The translations under genes and the position numbers were made by a program. A stretch of 64,000 bases of DNA, taken from contig NZ_CP101416.1 in the NCBI RefSeq assembly GCF_027942295.1, positions 4,665,582 to 4,729,581 of the forward strand. Direction: 5' to 3'. The notes under the pieces were generated by a model. The model ran no database searches, was not told the DNA's origin, and was given only the letters and a program-made list of their open reading frames with translations. Below, in pieces: positions 9,314-19,015 of the stretch. This DNA is from Pseudanabaena sp. Chao 1811. GTDB lineage: Bacteria; Cyanobacteriota; Cyanobacteriia; Pseudanabaenales; Pseudanabaenaceae. Positions within the stretch are counted from its first letter, which is position 1, and the number at the start of each line of letters is the position of its first letter.

Positions 9314-10105
9314 CTACAGTCCCCAATATTTCACCCTGTCTGTCAGCCAGCTATTTTTGCGCCATTTCTCCACAATAGCAAAGACCCGATCGCGAAAATC
9401 TAAATGTTGTATTCCACGCGGTAAAGCGATCGCTAAACTATGAACGGCTAAAGGTTGACCAATGATCGCGTAGTCAGGATGCTCTTTTAGCCATTGAGTG
9501 AGACTGCTACGATCACCCACAAAAGCTTTAACTTTGCCCGATTGCAAAGCATCTAAACCATCTTGATAGGAACTAGCTCCAATAATTGCTGCCTTAGGAA
9601 ATTGTGATTGAATCACAGCGATCGCTGCCGAATTTTTGAGAACGGCGATCGCTATCGGTTGTCGCAGTTCTTGGATGGAGAGGTCACGCTGAGCGATCGC
9701 AATGGTGCTGTCGGTGTAGTATGGCAACGAGAAATCAACTAGGCGTGAACGATTATTTGTGACCGTAATTTGGGCGATCGCTAAATCCACTTGATTATTT
9801 TGTAATGCGGACAGGCGATCGCGATTTTTTAATGGCACAAGCTCTATGGGAAGATTTAGCTCCTTGGCTAATTCACGGGCAATGTCAATTTCTAACCCTG
9901 ATAAATTGCCATCGCGATCGCGAAATCCTAAGGGTGGCAGATTATCTTTGACCCCAATCAATAACTTGCCGCGCTTTTGAATTTTATCAATGGTATTGAT
10001 TTCTGGAGTGATTTCCGAAGCAATCACCATATTTGCCCTGTTTAGAGGCAGCAAAAATATGGCGATCGTGACTAATACCCCAATATTCCTCTGCGCTTTC
10101 CTCAC
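9314..10105 (-). CDS. Periplasmic amino-acid-type substrate-binding protein (PBP2)
   Basis: 263 residues. An N-terminal signal peptide (hydrophobic GVLVTIAIFLLPL, cleavage near VIAS) precedes a complete SBP_bac_3 fold. The first lobe is RGKLLIGVKDNLPPLGFRDRDGNLSGLEIDIARELA, the ligand-loop region is QVDLAIAQITVTNNRSRLVDFSLPYY, and the second lobe carries AVLKNSAAIAVIQSQFP and KAFVGDRSSLTQWL. It probably captures a polar amino acid for an ABC importer or acts as a sensor. No permease or ATPase gene adjoins, so the partner must be elsewhere. Confidence 0.87.
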   Translation of the reverse strand: MRKAQRNIGVLVTIAIFLLPLNRANMVIASEITPEINTIDKIQKRGKLLIGVKDNLPPLGFRDRDGNLSGLEIDIARELAKELNLPIELVPLKNRDRLSALQNNQVDLAIAQITVTNNRSRLVDFSLPYYTDSTIAIAQRDLSIQELRQPIAIAVLKNSAAIAVIQSQFPKAAIIGASSYQDGLDALQSGKVKAFVGDRSSLTQWLKEHPDYAIIGQPLAVHSLAIALPRGIQHLDFRDRVFAIVEKWRKNSWLTDRVKYWGL

Positions 10106-10231
10106 AGAAGCTTCTCCTCAAAAAATCCAAAAAAATTTGGTCAAATCTGTCGTTTTTAAACACTTGACCAAGATAACTTATTTTAGGTGACATTTAGGTG
10201 ACAAAAAAGCTTAAGGGTTCTGCGATTTAAC

Positions 10232-10286
10232 AAGGAACCGATTTTTTGTGGTGCGGCAAAGCCGCACCACAAAAAATCGGTTCCTT
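10232..10286. repeat. Perfect 26-bp-arm palindrome
   Basis: Arms start AAGGAACCGATTTTTTGTGG, with a 3-bp AAA loop. It sits between the binding-protein gene and rplT. Its inner part resembles the hairpin at 12352-12387, which also ends in TTTTTGTGG and its complement. Confidence 0.7.
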
Positions 10287-10304
10287 ATTTTCCTGCGCGT
10301 CCCT

Positions 10305-10343
10305 AAACAAAAAAGCTCAGCTAATAGCCGAGCTTTTTTGTTT
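10305..10343 (-). terminator. Terminator of rpmI-rplT
   Basis: Stem AAACAAAAAAGCTC pairs with GAGCTTTTTTGTTT around an 11-bp loop, about 60 bp after the rplT stop. Confidence 0.7.
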
Positions 10344-10403
10344 AATTTTTTTATTCAACTAAGAGGATAAACACTCTACCGCTCTGCGGTGTGAGTACAT
10401 TCT

Positions 10404-10757
10404 CTAAGCAAGAGACTTGGCTTTATCGACAATCGCCGTAAATGCCTGAGGATCAAGGATCGCAATTTGCGAAAGCATCTTACGATTGATATCGATGTTT
10501 GCTTTCTTCAGTAGACCAGCAAATTTGCTATAGCTCAGACCTTGTTGGCGAGCCGCAGCATTAATGCGGGTAATCCAAAGACTACGGAAATCGCGCTTCT
10601 TCTTGCGGCGATCGCGGTAGGCGTTACGAAGAGCTTTCATTACCTGCTGGTTAGCAGTGCGGAACAGCTTAGAGTGCGATCCGCGAAAGCCTTTGGCTAA
10701 TTTTAATACCTTATTGCGGCGCTTTCTAGCTACGTTACCGCGTTTTACTCTCGTCAT
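10404..10757 (-). CDS. rplT: 50S ribosomal protein L20
   Basis: 117 residues, the normal length. The highly basic N-terminus ([24 protein letters not shown]) and [20 protein letters not shown] helix are diagnostic. L20 binds 23S rRNA early in 50S assembly. It follows rpmI with a 71-bp gap in the usual rpmI-rplT order. infC is not adjacent, as is common in cyanobacteria. Confidence 0.98.
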   Translation of the reverse strand: MTRVKRGNVARKRRNKVLKLAKGFRGSHSKLFRTANQQVMKALRNAYRDRRKKKRDFRSLWITRINAAARQQGLSYSKFAGLLKKANIDINRKMLSQIAILDPQAFTAIVDKAKSLA

Positions 10758-10828
10758 GGCTTCGTTATTATCGTGATTTGTTTTTTATTTAATTTTTTAC
10801 AGGATGCTTAGCACCCTGTAAAAACCTC

Positions 10829-11026
10829 TTAGGCGTAAGGCATCATTGCGCTTACTCTGTCATTATCAGTTTCGTCAACTATAGCCATTTGACCCAATCT
10901 GCTCTTACGGGCAGTGGACTTATGCTCTAGTAGGTGGTTGCGACCAGCGTGGCGGCGAGCAAACTTGCCGCTACCCGTCACCTTGAATCGCTTGGCGGCA
11001 GATTTACGAGTTTTGAGCTTAGGCAC
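10829..11026 (-). CDS. rpmI: 50S ribosomal protein L35
   Basis: 65 residues with the typical [20 protein letters not shown] start and [15 protein letters not shown] core. First gene of the rpmI-rplT operon. It is divergent from lpxB, and the short intergenic region must hold promoters for both directions. Confidence 0.98.
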   Translation of the reverse strand: MPKLKTRKSAAKRFKVTGSGKFARRHAGRNHLLEHKSTARKSRLGQMAIVDETDNDRVSAMMPYA

Positions 11027-11145
11027 TTCTTTCTAGTCCAAATTTTTGACCTTTACGAGTGTACCATAATGAAATGCGATATGTTGCACTTTAGATTGAA
11101 ATTTGAAGTGAAATAATATGGCACAAACTACTTTTACAATTCAAT

Positions 11146-12327
11146 ATGGAATCTAGCTCAGAAATTAAAATGAAACGCCGCATATTTATCAGTACAGGCG
11201 AAGTGTCAGGCGACTGGCATGGGGCGATTTTAATTGAAGCATTACAAGAACGGGCTGCCCTTAAAGGGATTGAGCTAGAGATTATTGGACTGGGTGGCGA
11301 TCGCATGGAAGCTGTGGGCGCAAAGCTACTTGGTAATACTGTGGGTATTGGTTCAATTGGTGCTGTTGAGGCTATACCGTACATTTTGCCAACGATTCGG
11401 CTACAGGAAAATGCCAAGAAATCCTTAAAAAATTCGCCACCCGATGTTGCCGTCCTGATTGATTACATGATGCCCAATCAAGGTATGGGTTACTTTGCCA
11501 AGCGCGTGCTAAATGTACCTGTAATTTATTACATCGCACCCCAAGAATGGGTCTGGTCTTTTAATGACAAAAACACCAAGGCGATCGCTGCTTTTACTGA
11601 CAAATTGCTAGCGATTTTCCCCCAAGAGGCAGTTTATTACGAAAAGCAAGGGACAAATGTGCAATGGGTCGGACATCCCTTTGTAGATTTGATGGCAAAA
11701 ATTCCCGATCGCATGGCTTCTCGGAAACTGTTAGGTATCGCTGATGATGATTTGGTCGTGACTTTATTGCCAGCATCTCGTACCCAAGAACTCCGATCAG
11801 TCATGCCCATCATTCTGAAGGCTGCCAAAATTATCCAAACCAAGTTACCCCACGTCAAATTTTGGTTGCCGCTATCCCTAGAGCGTTATCGCCCCGAAGT
11901 TGAGAAGTTACTCAAGGAATATGACATTAATGCCACAATTATTTCAGGACAATCTCAAGTAGCCATCAGTGCTGCCGATTTGGTACTGAGTAAATCGGGA
12001 ACGGTGAACTTAGAGACAGCTTTGCTGAATGTACCGCAGGTGATTTTATATCGAGTTAGTGCGATTACGGCTTGGATTGCCCGTTACATTGTTAAGCTGC
12101 AATTGCCATTCATTTCGCCAGTCAATTTGGTAAATATGGAATCAGTTGTCCCTGAATTTGTTCAAAATGATGCCATTCCTGAAGCGATCGCGGAGAGTGG
12201 CTTAGAGTTGCTAACTAATCCACAGGCGAGGCAGACTATGCTTGATGGCTATACAAGAGTAAGGTCAAGCTTAGGCGAACAAGGCGCTATTAACCGTGTA
12301 GCTGACGCAATTATTGATTATTTGTAA
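11146..12327 (+). CDS. lpxB: Lipid-A-disaccharide synthase
   Basis: A GT19 glycosyltransferase that joins UDP-2,3-diacylglucosamine and lipid X in lipid A synthesis at the inner membrane. Motifs seen are FISTGEVSGDWHGA near the N-terminus, IGLGGDRMEAVGAKLL, VIYYIAPQEWVW, and TLLPASRTQELRS followed by VLSKSGTVNLETALLNVPQVI. Length 393 is normal. The start could be 11146 or the ATG at 11170 (MKRRIFIS), which fits the family N-terminus better. A related gene lies at the left edge of the window. Confidence 0.95.
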   Translation: MESSSEIKMKRRIFISTGEVSGDWHGAILIEALQERAALKGIELEIIGLGGDRMEAVGAKLLGNTVGIGSIGAVEAIPYILPTIRLQENAKKSLKNSPPDVAVLIDYMMPNQGMGYFAKRVLNVPVIYYIAPQEWVWSFNDKNTKAIAAFTDKLLAIFPQEAVYYEKQGTNVQWVGHPFVDLMAKIPDRMASRKLLGIADDDLVVTLLPASRTQELRSVMPIILKAAKIIQTKLPHVKFWLPLSLERYRPEVEKLLKEYDINATIISGQSQVAISAADLVLSKSGTVNLETALLNVPQVILYRVSAITAWIARYIVKLQLPFISPVNLVNMESVVPEFVQNDAIPEAIAESGLELLTNPQARQTMLDGYTRVRSSLGEQGAINRVADAIIDYL

Positions 12328-12351
12328 ACAAGCACCTATCTATAGGACATA

Positions 12352-12387
12352 ATTTTTGTGGCACGGCTTCGCCGTGCCACAAAAAAT
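12352..12387. terminator. Hairpin between the convergent lpxB and GGDEF-EAL genes
   Basis: ATTTTTGTGGCACGGC, a TTC loop, and the complementary arm followed by A/T runs. It sits between two convergent stop codons and probably serves both. Confidence 0.65.
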
Positions 12388-12417
12388 CTAAATCACAGAA
12401 CCCTAAGCAGTTACAAA

Positions 12418-14184
12418 CTATAGGCGTTTGCCATCGGTAATAAAGGTACAGAACCTATCAAAGGGGAGTGGGCGACTGTAGTAATAGCCTTGAATGCTAT
12501 CACAACCTAAATCTTGCAGAACTTTGAGTTCACCTTGAGTTTCTACACCCTCAGCAACGGTCTTGAAGTCAAGACTCTTTGCCATCGTGATAATGGCTTT
12601 GGCGATCGCCCGATTTTGAGCATCAGTATCAATATGCTGCACAAAGCAGCGATCGATTTTGAGAGTATCTAAGGGAAACTTCTTGATATAGGCTAACGAG
12701 GAGAATCCTGTACCAAAATCATCAATGGATAGCTTTACACCAATCGCTTTTAATTCCATCAACTTAGCTAAACTAGCATCAATGTTATGGACAACTGTAG
12801 TTTCTGTAATCTCTAGTTCTAAATACTGAGGATCGAAAGAGGTTTCTTCCAAAATATCTAAGATGCGTTTATTGAGATTCTGTTGTTGAAATTGTCTTCC
12901 CGAAAGATTTACAGACACTTTGAGTGAGGGAACATTTAAATTTTGGAGATCCGTTCCAGCATTTTGAATGGCATTGTGGTAGATCAACTTTTGAGCTGCT
13001 TTTACCTGTTGACATGCAGTTTTGAGAACCCATTCACCAATTTCAATAATAGAACCATTGCTCTCAGCGATCGGGATGAACTTCATTGGAGAAACAGTCC
13101 CTTCAGAGGAGTGATTCCAACGAATGAGGGACTCCGACCCAAACATCTCTCCTGTGGCAATATTTACCTGAGGCTGATAGTGAAGTTCAAATTCTTGATT
13201 ATCAAGAGCATGGTGTAAGTCTGTCTGTAATTCTAAGCTTAGCGGCATCCTAATTTGCGCTTCATCAAAAAACTGATAACAATTACCACCCCGACGCTTA
13301 GCTTCTTGCAAGGCCAGATTAGCTCGCTGCATGATCCCATTGGCATCTTTGGGATAGAGAGAAATACCAATGCTCGCAGTGACATACACCTCAGTCATTC
13401 CCACAACAAATGGTGTAGCAAAAGATTCCAATAAAGATTTAGCAACATTATCAGCTTCTGCTTTGGGATTAGATGTTGATAGGATGATCGCGAATTCATC
13501 TCCACTGAGACGACAAATCGTATCATCTTCGTGAACTGTATCGATAATGCGTTGTGCAATTACTTGCAGAAGGATATCCCCAAATTCTTCTCCCCTTGAA
13601 TCATTAATCATCGCAAAGCGATCAATATCGATAAGCAGAATGGGAATCGGAGATAACGGTAAAGTCTCGGCAATTACCTTGTCCAAATGCTCTCTTAAAG
13701 CTAGTCGATTAGGAAGTTGAGTCAAGGTGTCAAAGTACAGGAGACGGTCTAACTGTTCTTGGGCAATATTTTGAGCAATATTTTGGGCAACTTCTTGATA
13801 ATGTTGATCGACTTTCGCTTTTTTACTAAGCTGAGCTGAGATCGCTTCTAGTAATTCCTCACGATTCAATGGTTTAGTGAGATAATCATCAGCCCCTTTT
13901 AACATACCTTGGCGTAAATCTTGGCGATCAGCTAAGGAAGTTAAAAAGATAAAGGGAATTATTGTCAGTCTTGGATCTTGACGAATTTCCGCCAAAAGAT
14001 CATAGCCATCCATTTCAGGCATTTGCACATCAGATAAAATTAAATCTGGTGTTTGCTGCTTGGCAAGCTCCAATCCCTCCCGTCCATTTGCTGCGGAAAT
14101 AACACGATATTTTGACAGTTCAAGAATGTCACAAATGTTATCTCGAATATCATCATCATCTTCTATAACTAGTAAGGCATACAT
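12418..14184 (-). CDS. Response regulator with GGDEF and EAL domains
   Basis: 588 residues from the ATG at 14184 (MYALLVIEDDDD); an upstream ATG at 14232 would add 16 residues. Domain order: a receiver (acidic EDDDD pocket, phospho-acceptor Asp in ILSDVQMPEMDGY, Lys in DYLTKPLNREEL), then GGDEF with an intact-looking RLSGDEFAI, then EAL. The EAL signature is ESLIRW, and the metal and loop-6 motifs ELEITETTVV and DDFGTGFSSLAYIKKFPLDTLKID are present. It probably makes and/or breaks cyclic-di-GMP under control of an unlinked histidine kinase. The ESL variant makes phosphodiesterase activity plausible but unproven. Confidence 0.93.
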   Translation of the reverse strand: MYALLVIEDDDDIRDNICDILELSKYRVISAANGREGLELAKQQTPDLILSDVQMPEMDGYDLLAEIRQDPRLTIIPFIFLTSLADRQDLRQGMLKGADDYLTKPLNREELLEAISAQLSKKAKVDQHYQEVAQNIAQNIAQEQLDRLLYFDTLTQLPNRLALREHLDKVIAETLPLSPIPILLIDIDRFAMINDSRGEEFGDILLQVIAQRIIDTVHEDDTICRLSGDEFAIILSTSNPKAEADNVAKSLLESFATPFVVGMTEVYVTASIGISLYPKDANGIMQRANLALQEAKRRGGNCYQFFDEAQIRMPLSLELQTDLHHALDNQEFELHYQPQVNIATGEMFGSESLIRWNHSSEGTVSPMKFIPIAESNGSIIEIGEWVLKTACQQVKAAQKLIYHNAIQNAGTDLQNLNVPSLKVSVNLSGRQFQQQNLNKRILDILEETSFDPQYLELEITETTVVHNIDASLAKLMELKAIGVKLSIDDFGTGFSSLAYIKKFPLDTLKIDRCFVQHIDTDAQNRAIAKAIITMAKSLDFKTVAEGVETQGELKVLQDLGCDSIQGYYYSRPLPFDRFCTFITDGKRL

Positions 14185-14232
14185 TTTGTGTAACCTCTGT
14201 AACATTCCATGTATTTTATGAGCTTTACTCAA

Positions 14233-14638
14233 CTAATGAGTCTATAATTTTAGCTTTCCAGAGTGGCAACGACAACTTAGAAGCTACGATACCTAACATT
14301 TTAGAAGCATACCGCACTTTCTAATACTTGCTAATCATACTCCTTTTCTATTTTAAAGTTGGTAAGAGGAATATATCTCAATAAATTTAAGACTGTGAAT
14401 AACTTTCATTCATTACAGAAAGAGATTCAAGAAAACTTACAGCTTATTTAAAAATCCTTATATTTAGCTATAATATCGATCCAGATTAACAACTTTTATA
14501 TGTAAAAAATTAGGATAATTTACGCAATTTATTGACCAGTTTTTGAATATCTGTAGAATATTTTAGTTTCAATAATTCGTCCTATAATCAATATTTTTAT
14601 AACCGAGTTTACAATAAATAAAAACTAAAATTTTATAG
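14233..14638. other. AT-rich intergenic region
   Basis: About 400 bp that I cannot assign. It is strongly AT-rich with no convincing ORF, hairpin or repeat. It contains the upstream region of the GGDEF-EAL gene on one side and the downstream region of a membrane-protein gene on the other. Confidence 0.5.
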
Positions 14639-15058
14639 TTATTTCTTAGGGAATAAAACGTTAGTAATATGACCAGGCATTATATCTATACCTAATGAAG
14701 ATTTAACAAGATAAACAATTAAAATTGTTACTGAGCTGATCAGGAGACTCATAGCAATAATCAATAAAATTGCCACAATGATATTAGCAATTTTGGTGAT
14801 TCCATTAACTTGATATTGCCTTTGTTGTTTACGAATATCTCTACCGATCAATAAAACAACAAAATAGCGAGCAAAAACTAGATCGATAATAAAGCGTAAA
14901 TCAATCAACTTTGGTGCAGGTCGAGGAATAGCAGTATTGATTACTGATTTTATATTTTCTCTTTCTTCCTCACTTAGTTTGTCTAGAATACCAATAGGAA
15001 TTTGATGCATGTAGTAGTTAGCATCCCTATCGTTATAATTTCTAATAGGTCTATCCAT
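14639..15058 (-). CDS. Small membrane protein with two C-terminal helices
   Basis: About 139 residues from the ATG at 15058 (MDRPIRNYNDR). A TTG at 15121 would add 21 residues and overlap the upstream gene. A cytosolic-looking N-terminal half (IPIGILDKLSEEERENIKSV, PAPKLIDLRFIIDLVFARYF) precedes two hydrophobic segments, around TKIANIIVAILLIIAMSLLI and VTILIVYLVKS. I do not recognise a named family. It is very AT-rich compared with neighbours and lies in a two-gene unit with the next membrane-protein gene. Confidence 0.6.
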   Translation of the reverse strand: MDRPIRNYNDRDANYYMHQIPIGILDKLSEEERENIKSVINTAIPRPAPKLIDLRFIIDLVFARYFVVLLIGRDIRKQQRQYQVNGITKIANIIVAILLIIAMSLLISSVTILIVYLVKSSLGIDIMPGHITNVLFPKK

Positions 15059-15092
15059 AAAACAATTATTAACTAATCTGATTAAATTTGTA

Positions 15093-15530
15093 TTAAAGCC
15101 ATTGGTATATACTCCAACCAAGTATCATTGCTGCCCAGACAATTACTACTAATCCATATTTAGATTGGTTTTTAGTTAGCCCTAATTTTGACATTCTCTG
15201 GTTAGCAAACCCTAACAAAAAAACTATGCTAATGGCTATTGTCCAAGATAAAAGTAACCATAGAGCAGTAGTTGGTCCATCAGTTTGTATAAGTTTAGAG
15301 GGCTTTGCCCATATAAATACACTAGCCCAAAACCATACAGATAGCCAAGCGATCGCCAAACTAATTGAAGAGCTGCCTGTTTGTACTAACCTCAGTGTAA
15401 CTAGATAGTTGCCTAGCCAAATCAACTGGTTCGCGTTATAGGCAGCAAGGAGAACCCCCCCAGATAGACATCCTAAGAATAAAATAATTAAATAAATAAT
15501 TGCATCATAAGCTATAGGTTTCATCTTCAT
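15093..15530 (-). CDS. Hypothetical four-helix membrane protein
   Basis: About 145 residues from the ATG at 15530 (MKMKPIAYDA). Four hydrophobic spans are visible: IIYLIILFLGCLSGGVLLAA, LAIAWLSVWFWASVFIW, LWLLLSWTIAISIVFLLG and YGLVVIVWAAMILGWSIY. No catalytic motif is seen. It is adjacent to and upstream of another small membrane protein on the same strand. The pair is of unknown function, perhaps a two-component membrane complex. Confidence 0.6.
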   Translation of the reverse strand: MKMKPIAYDAIIYLIILFLGCLSGGVLLAAYNANQLIWLGNYLVTLRLVQTGSSSISLAIAWLSVWFWASVFIWAKPSKLIQTDGPTTALWLLLSWTIAISIVFLLGFANQRMSKLGLTKNQSKYGLVVIVWAAMILGWSIYQWL

Positions 15531-15632
15531 AGTTTCAAAATACAAAGCAAAAAATATCTGCTTGAAATAGGAGCTTATAGAATCTTAAAACATAAAATAT
15601 ACATATCTCTTTAATCTAAGCATAAACACAGA

Positions 15633-15720
15633 TAAGTAGCTGGACACAATTAAATATAAACCCTAAAAGCTGTGGCGCAAGCTGCGCGTGCGCCACAGCT
15701 TTTGGTTCTATTTTTTCTTA
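15633..15720. repeat. Palindromic repeat family R3, copy 2
   Basis: TAAGTAGCTGGACACAATTA leads into the same AAAAGCTGTGGCGC palindrome and GGTTCTATTTTTT flank found at 9192-9295, in the opposite orientation. The right end is truncated or diverged. Confidence 0.7.
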
Positions 15721-15790
15721 TAGAAATCCTCAATGAACGTGAGTTCGGTATAAGTCAGTTGCACTGTACTTCTCACAGTGCAATGGCAAG

Positions 15791-15826
15791 AAAAAGCAAG
15801 AATCGGTAATCGATTCTTGCTTTTTT
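15791..15826 (-). terminator. Terminator downstream of the epimerase gene
   Basis: AAAAAGCAAGAATCG, a 5-bp loop, then CGATTCTTGCTTTTTT. It lies about 90 bp beyond the minus-strand stop at 15913. The rest of 15546-15912 shows only repeat R3. Confidence 0.55.
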
Positions 15827-15912
15827 CCACTTATAAAACTACGGATAGTATACCCAAAGAGAGTTGTGGCAATTTGTAACAGAATTCTCTTTAATTTTCT
15901 AAATTGCTTTAT

Positions 15913-16854
15913 CTATCTCAAGATTTGTTCATCTGTTGAAAAATCGATGTCAGCTTGATGACGATTTGATGGGAGATAGTCCTGCTCGAAGGAAGTTTTT
16001 AAGCCAGATAATAGATCGTAATTGGGCTGCCAGTTGAGATCTTGGGTTGCCTTGGTGACGGAGGCAAAGAAATGTTGGAGACGGAAAGGAAATGCTTTCT
16101 TTTTGCCAAAGTCAAAATCCTTAGGATTGTAATAGACAAAATTCAATGAGCTAGGATCTTTGCCTGCGGCGATCGCACATTGTTTGGCAAGTCCGATAAA
16201 GGTAACATAGCGCGTATCGGAAATATTGTAAATTTCGCCGATCGCTTTTTGATTGCCTAGGACTGCTGCCATAGCACTAGCAAGATCTGCAACATGACCA
16301 AGCTGGGTAATAAACTTGCCATTGCCGGGGATCGGAATCGGGAGATCGCGCACAATGCGATCAAAGAACCAAGCTTCTACATCGTTGTAGTTTCTGGGGC
16401 CATAAATGTAAGTGGGGCGAATGGAAGTATAGGGAAAGCCAGATTCGGCACGGACTTGTTGCAAATATGATTCTGTATCGAGCTTGCCCTTGTGACGACT
16501 CTTGGGATCAACGGCATCGGTTTCGTGGTAGGGCAGGATGTCACTATCAAGATAGACACCTGCCGAACTCATATAGACAAAATGCTGGAGGCGATCGCGA
16601 AAAATTTCGACGAGGGGCTGGGTATCGCTAAGTTCACGCCCATTGTTATCAAAAATTGCCTCGAAGGATTCGCCACTAAGTTTGTCGCGTAGTTGTTGGG
16701 GATCAGTGCGATCGCCAATAATTGTGCGGAGTCCTGCAACGGGTGAAGGCTTTTTACCACGGTTAAAGAGGGTTACTTCATGTCCTTGATCAACCAACAA
16801 TTTGACCAGTGACACACCAATAAATCTTGTGCCACCCATTACTAAAATTTTCAT
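15913..16854 (-). CDS. NAD-dependent epimerase/dehydratase, CSP41-like
   Basis: 313 residues, extended/atypical SDR fold. The nucleotide-binding loop is GGTRFIGVSLVKLL at the N-terminus. VYMSSAGVYLDSD and SIRPTYIYGPRNYND follow the epimerase pattern and resemble cyanobacterial and chloroplast CSP41 (RNA-binding stem-loop proteins derived from epimerases). The usual YxxxK catalytic pair is not obvious, which fits CSP41-type members that may not be sugar epimerases. It is likely cytosolic and stands alone. Confidence 0.8.
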   Translation of the reverse strand: MKILVMGGTRFIGVSLVKLLVDQGHEVTLFNRGKKPSPVAGLRTIIGDRTDPQQLRDKLSGESFEAIFDNNGRELSDTQPLVEIFRDRLQHFVYMSSAGVYLDSDILPYHETDAVDPKSRHKGKLDTESYLQQVRAESGFPYTSIRPTYIYGPRNYNDVEAWFFDRIVRDLPIPIPGNGKFITQLGHVADLASAMAAVLGNQKAIGEIYNISDTRYVTFIGLAKQCAIAAGKDPSSLNFVYYNPKDFDFGKKKAFPFRLQHFFASVTKATQDLNWQPNYDLLSGLKTSFEQDYLPSNRHQADIDFSTDEQILR

Positions 16855-17021
16855 TTTTGAATTAATTTAATTAGTTTTCTTGAAATTTACTAAATTCAGA
16901 ATATAGCGTTTTGTGCTGTAGATTCTGCTAAGTCCATCTGCTTAATGAACTCTAAGAAGCGGATTCGTCCACTTCGCGGGCAAATTTTAATTGTGACTGC
17001 CTAGTAGGCTGTTGGAATTAA

Positions 17022-17100
17022 ATGTAGGATGGGTTAGCGATCGCGTAACCCATCATCTTTAACTAATGGATGCGTTACGTTGCACTAACGCATCCTACAA
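17022..17100. repeat. Two-hairpin dispersed repeat (GTAGGATGGGTTA type)
   Basis: Two adjacent inverted repeats: GATGGGTTAGCGATCGCGTAACCCATC, given here by arms GATGGGTTA and TAACCCATC around a HIP1 site, and GGATGCGTTA with its complement TAACGCATCC. This type of repeat is common in cyanobacterial intergenic DNA. The rest of 16855-17185 shows nothing else I can name. Confidence 0.6.
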
Positions 17101-17185
17101 ATAATTAAGCCTAGCGACTTACTTATGGGGATAGTATTAAATAGCGATGCGTTAGATCTCTATTTTTAGATAAGCACTAGGAATT

Positions 17186-19015
17186 ATGCGGCGACAGATA
17201 GGAATTTTTCTAATTGGGATGTTGAGCTTTTTTATTGCTACCGCAACAAGCGCCCAAAACTTTATCCCACCCACACAACTACATCTCACCTATCCGCCGT
17301 TACAACATACCACCACCGACGATCGCCTATTTTTTATTGGTACTGCCCCCAAGGATGGTCAGGTCAGTATTAACGGCAAGGTGATATCACGGAGTAACGC
17401 AGGGCATTTCGCCCCAAGTTTGCCGCTTCGGATTGGTGAAAATATTTTTCAGCTCAAGTACACCAATCCTACGGGCGATCGCAATAGTGACAAGGAAATC
17501 ACAGTGAAGGTTGTGCGGGAATCAAGAATTACCTTACCGCCCAAGGACATAGGCTTTATCGGAAATTCTCTATTCCCTGCTGTCAATATTGCGCGACAGC
17601 CCAATGAAAGAATTTGCTTTGATGCGATCGCCACACCTAATGCCCAAGTTGTCGCTAGAATTGGCGATCGCGAAATTCCTCTCTTACCTCGCCGCCGTAA
17701 TATTCAACTACCCCCGAATTCATCGGTACTAACAGGGAATAACGCAGCTAGTGCCGAATCGCCTTCAGGTTATTTCCGTGGCTGCGCTACCTTTGAAACG
17801 CCTAGCCAACTTGGTCAGCCTGAATATGAAATGCGCCTAGGCGATCGCATTGTTAAACAAAAAGCGCAAGGCTCCGTCGAAATTCTCTCGCCGAAAAAAC
17901 TCCAGATTGCCGAAATTACGGCAACTGCGGATGCCAGAACTGGTGCAAGTACTGACTTTTCGCGCCTTACTCCCTTACCCCAAGGCGTTAAAGCTCTAGT
18001 CACAGGCAAACAGGGGGAATGGCTGCGGCTCGATTATGGTGGCTGGGTGAGAGAACGCTTTGTGAAAGTATTTGATACTGACACACAGCCGCGATCGCTA
18101 GTGCGCGGAATTAGTACAAGGATAGCGATCGATAAATACGATCCGCAGAATATTTGGACAGAGATCGTTGTTCCCCTGGAATGCAACGTCCCGATTTCTG
18201 TCAGTCAAGGCGATCGCACCTTTACATTGACTCTATATAACGTCACGTCTCAAACTGACACTATTTCCATTGTCCCCGAATCCATCATCAATAAATTGGA
18301 ATGGTTGCAGTCTGATCCTGATAAAGTCACCTATACAATTGGCCTCAAACCAAAACAGCAATGGGGTTATAAGGTTCGTTATCAAGGTACAAATCTGATT
18401 GTTTCTCTCAAGCATCCACCAGTTCTCTCTACTGCAAATAAAGAACCTCAACCTCTCAATGGCATGAAAATCCTCTTAGATGCAGGACATGGTGGTAATG
18501 AAGACTTAGGCTCACGAGGTCCAACGGGATATCCTGAAAAGGATGTCACCCTGATTGTTTCCAAACTCCTGCAAGAGGAATTGCAAAATCGTGGGGCGAA
18601 GGTAGTAATGACTCGTACCGATGATATTGATCTAGATTTAGCCCCCAGAGTTGCCAAAATCGAACAGGAGGAACCAACGGTCTCCATCAGCCTGCATTAC
18701 AATGCCTTGCCCGATAATGGTGATGCGATTAATACATCAGGAATTGGGGCTTTTTGGTACAATCCACAGTCTCAGGACTTCGCTAAGTTTATCCATAACT
18801 ATGTTTCCCAAAAGCTGCATCGCCGTGAATATGGCGTTTACTGGAATAACTTAGCATTAGTTCGTTCTACGGTTACACCAGCAGTACTTCTAGAATTAGG
18901 TTTTATGATCAATCCCGATGAATTTGAATGGATTATCGATCCGCAGCAGCAAAAGTTGCTTGCCAAAACCCTTGCTGATGGTATTACCGAATGGATGCTG
19001 AATGCTGCTAACTAA
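17186..19015 (+). CDS. N-acetylmuramoyl-L-alanine amidase (AmiC type)
   Basis: 609 residues: signal peptide (IGIFLIGMLSFFIATATSAQ), beta-rich N-terminal modules including an Ig-like part (residues ~30-110) and an SH3-like segment (~245-300), then a C-terminal Amidase_3 zinc domain from ~428. Zinc and catalytic motifs are visible: LLDAGHGGNEDLG (His), GYPEKDVTL (Glu), SISLHYNA (His) and VLLELGFMINPDEF (Glu). It cleaves the peptide stem from glycan during septation and remodelling in the periplasm. It overlaps the next gene by 14 bp, so the two are likely co-transcribed. Confidence 0.93.
   Translation: MRRQIGIFLIGMLSFFIATATSAQNFIPPTQLHLTYPPLQHTTTDDRLFFIGTAPKDGQVSINGKVISRSNAGHFAPSLPLRIGENIFQLKYTNPTGDRNSDKEITVKVVRESRITLPPKDIGFIGNSLFPAVNIARQPNERICFDAIATPNAQVVARIGDREIPLLPRRRNIQLPPNSSVLTGNNAASAESPSGYFRGCATFETPSQLGQPEYEMRLGDRIVKQKAQGSVEILSPKKLQIAEITATADARTGASTDFSRLTPLPQGVKALVTGKQGEWLRLDYGGWVRERFVKVFDTDTQPRSLVRGISTRIAIDKYDPQNIWTEIVVPLECNVPISVSQGDRTFTLTLYNVTSQTDTISIVPESIINKLEWLQSDPDKVTYTIGLKPKQQWGYKVRYQGTNLIVSLKHPPVLSTANKEPQPLNGMKILLDAGHGGNEDLGSRGPTGYPEKDVTLIVSKLLQEELQNRGAKVVMTRTDDIDLDLAPRVAKIEQEEPTVSISLHYNALPDNGDAINTSGIGAFWYNPQSQDFAKFIHNYVSQKLHRREYGVYWNNLALVRSTVTPAVLLELGFMINPDEFEWIIDPQQQKLLAKTLADGITEWMLNAAN

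Noticed and set aside
10757..10828. L20 autoregulatory leader between rpmI and rplT
   Set aside because: Only 71 bp and no structure resembling the known L20 operator visible by eye.
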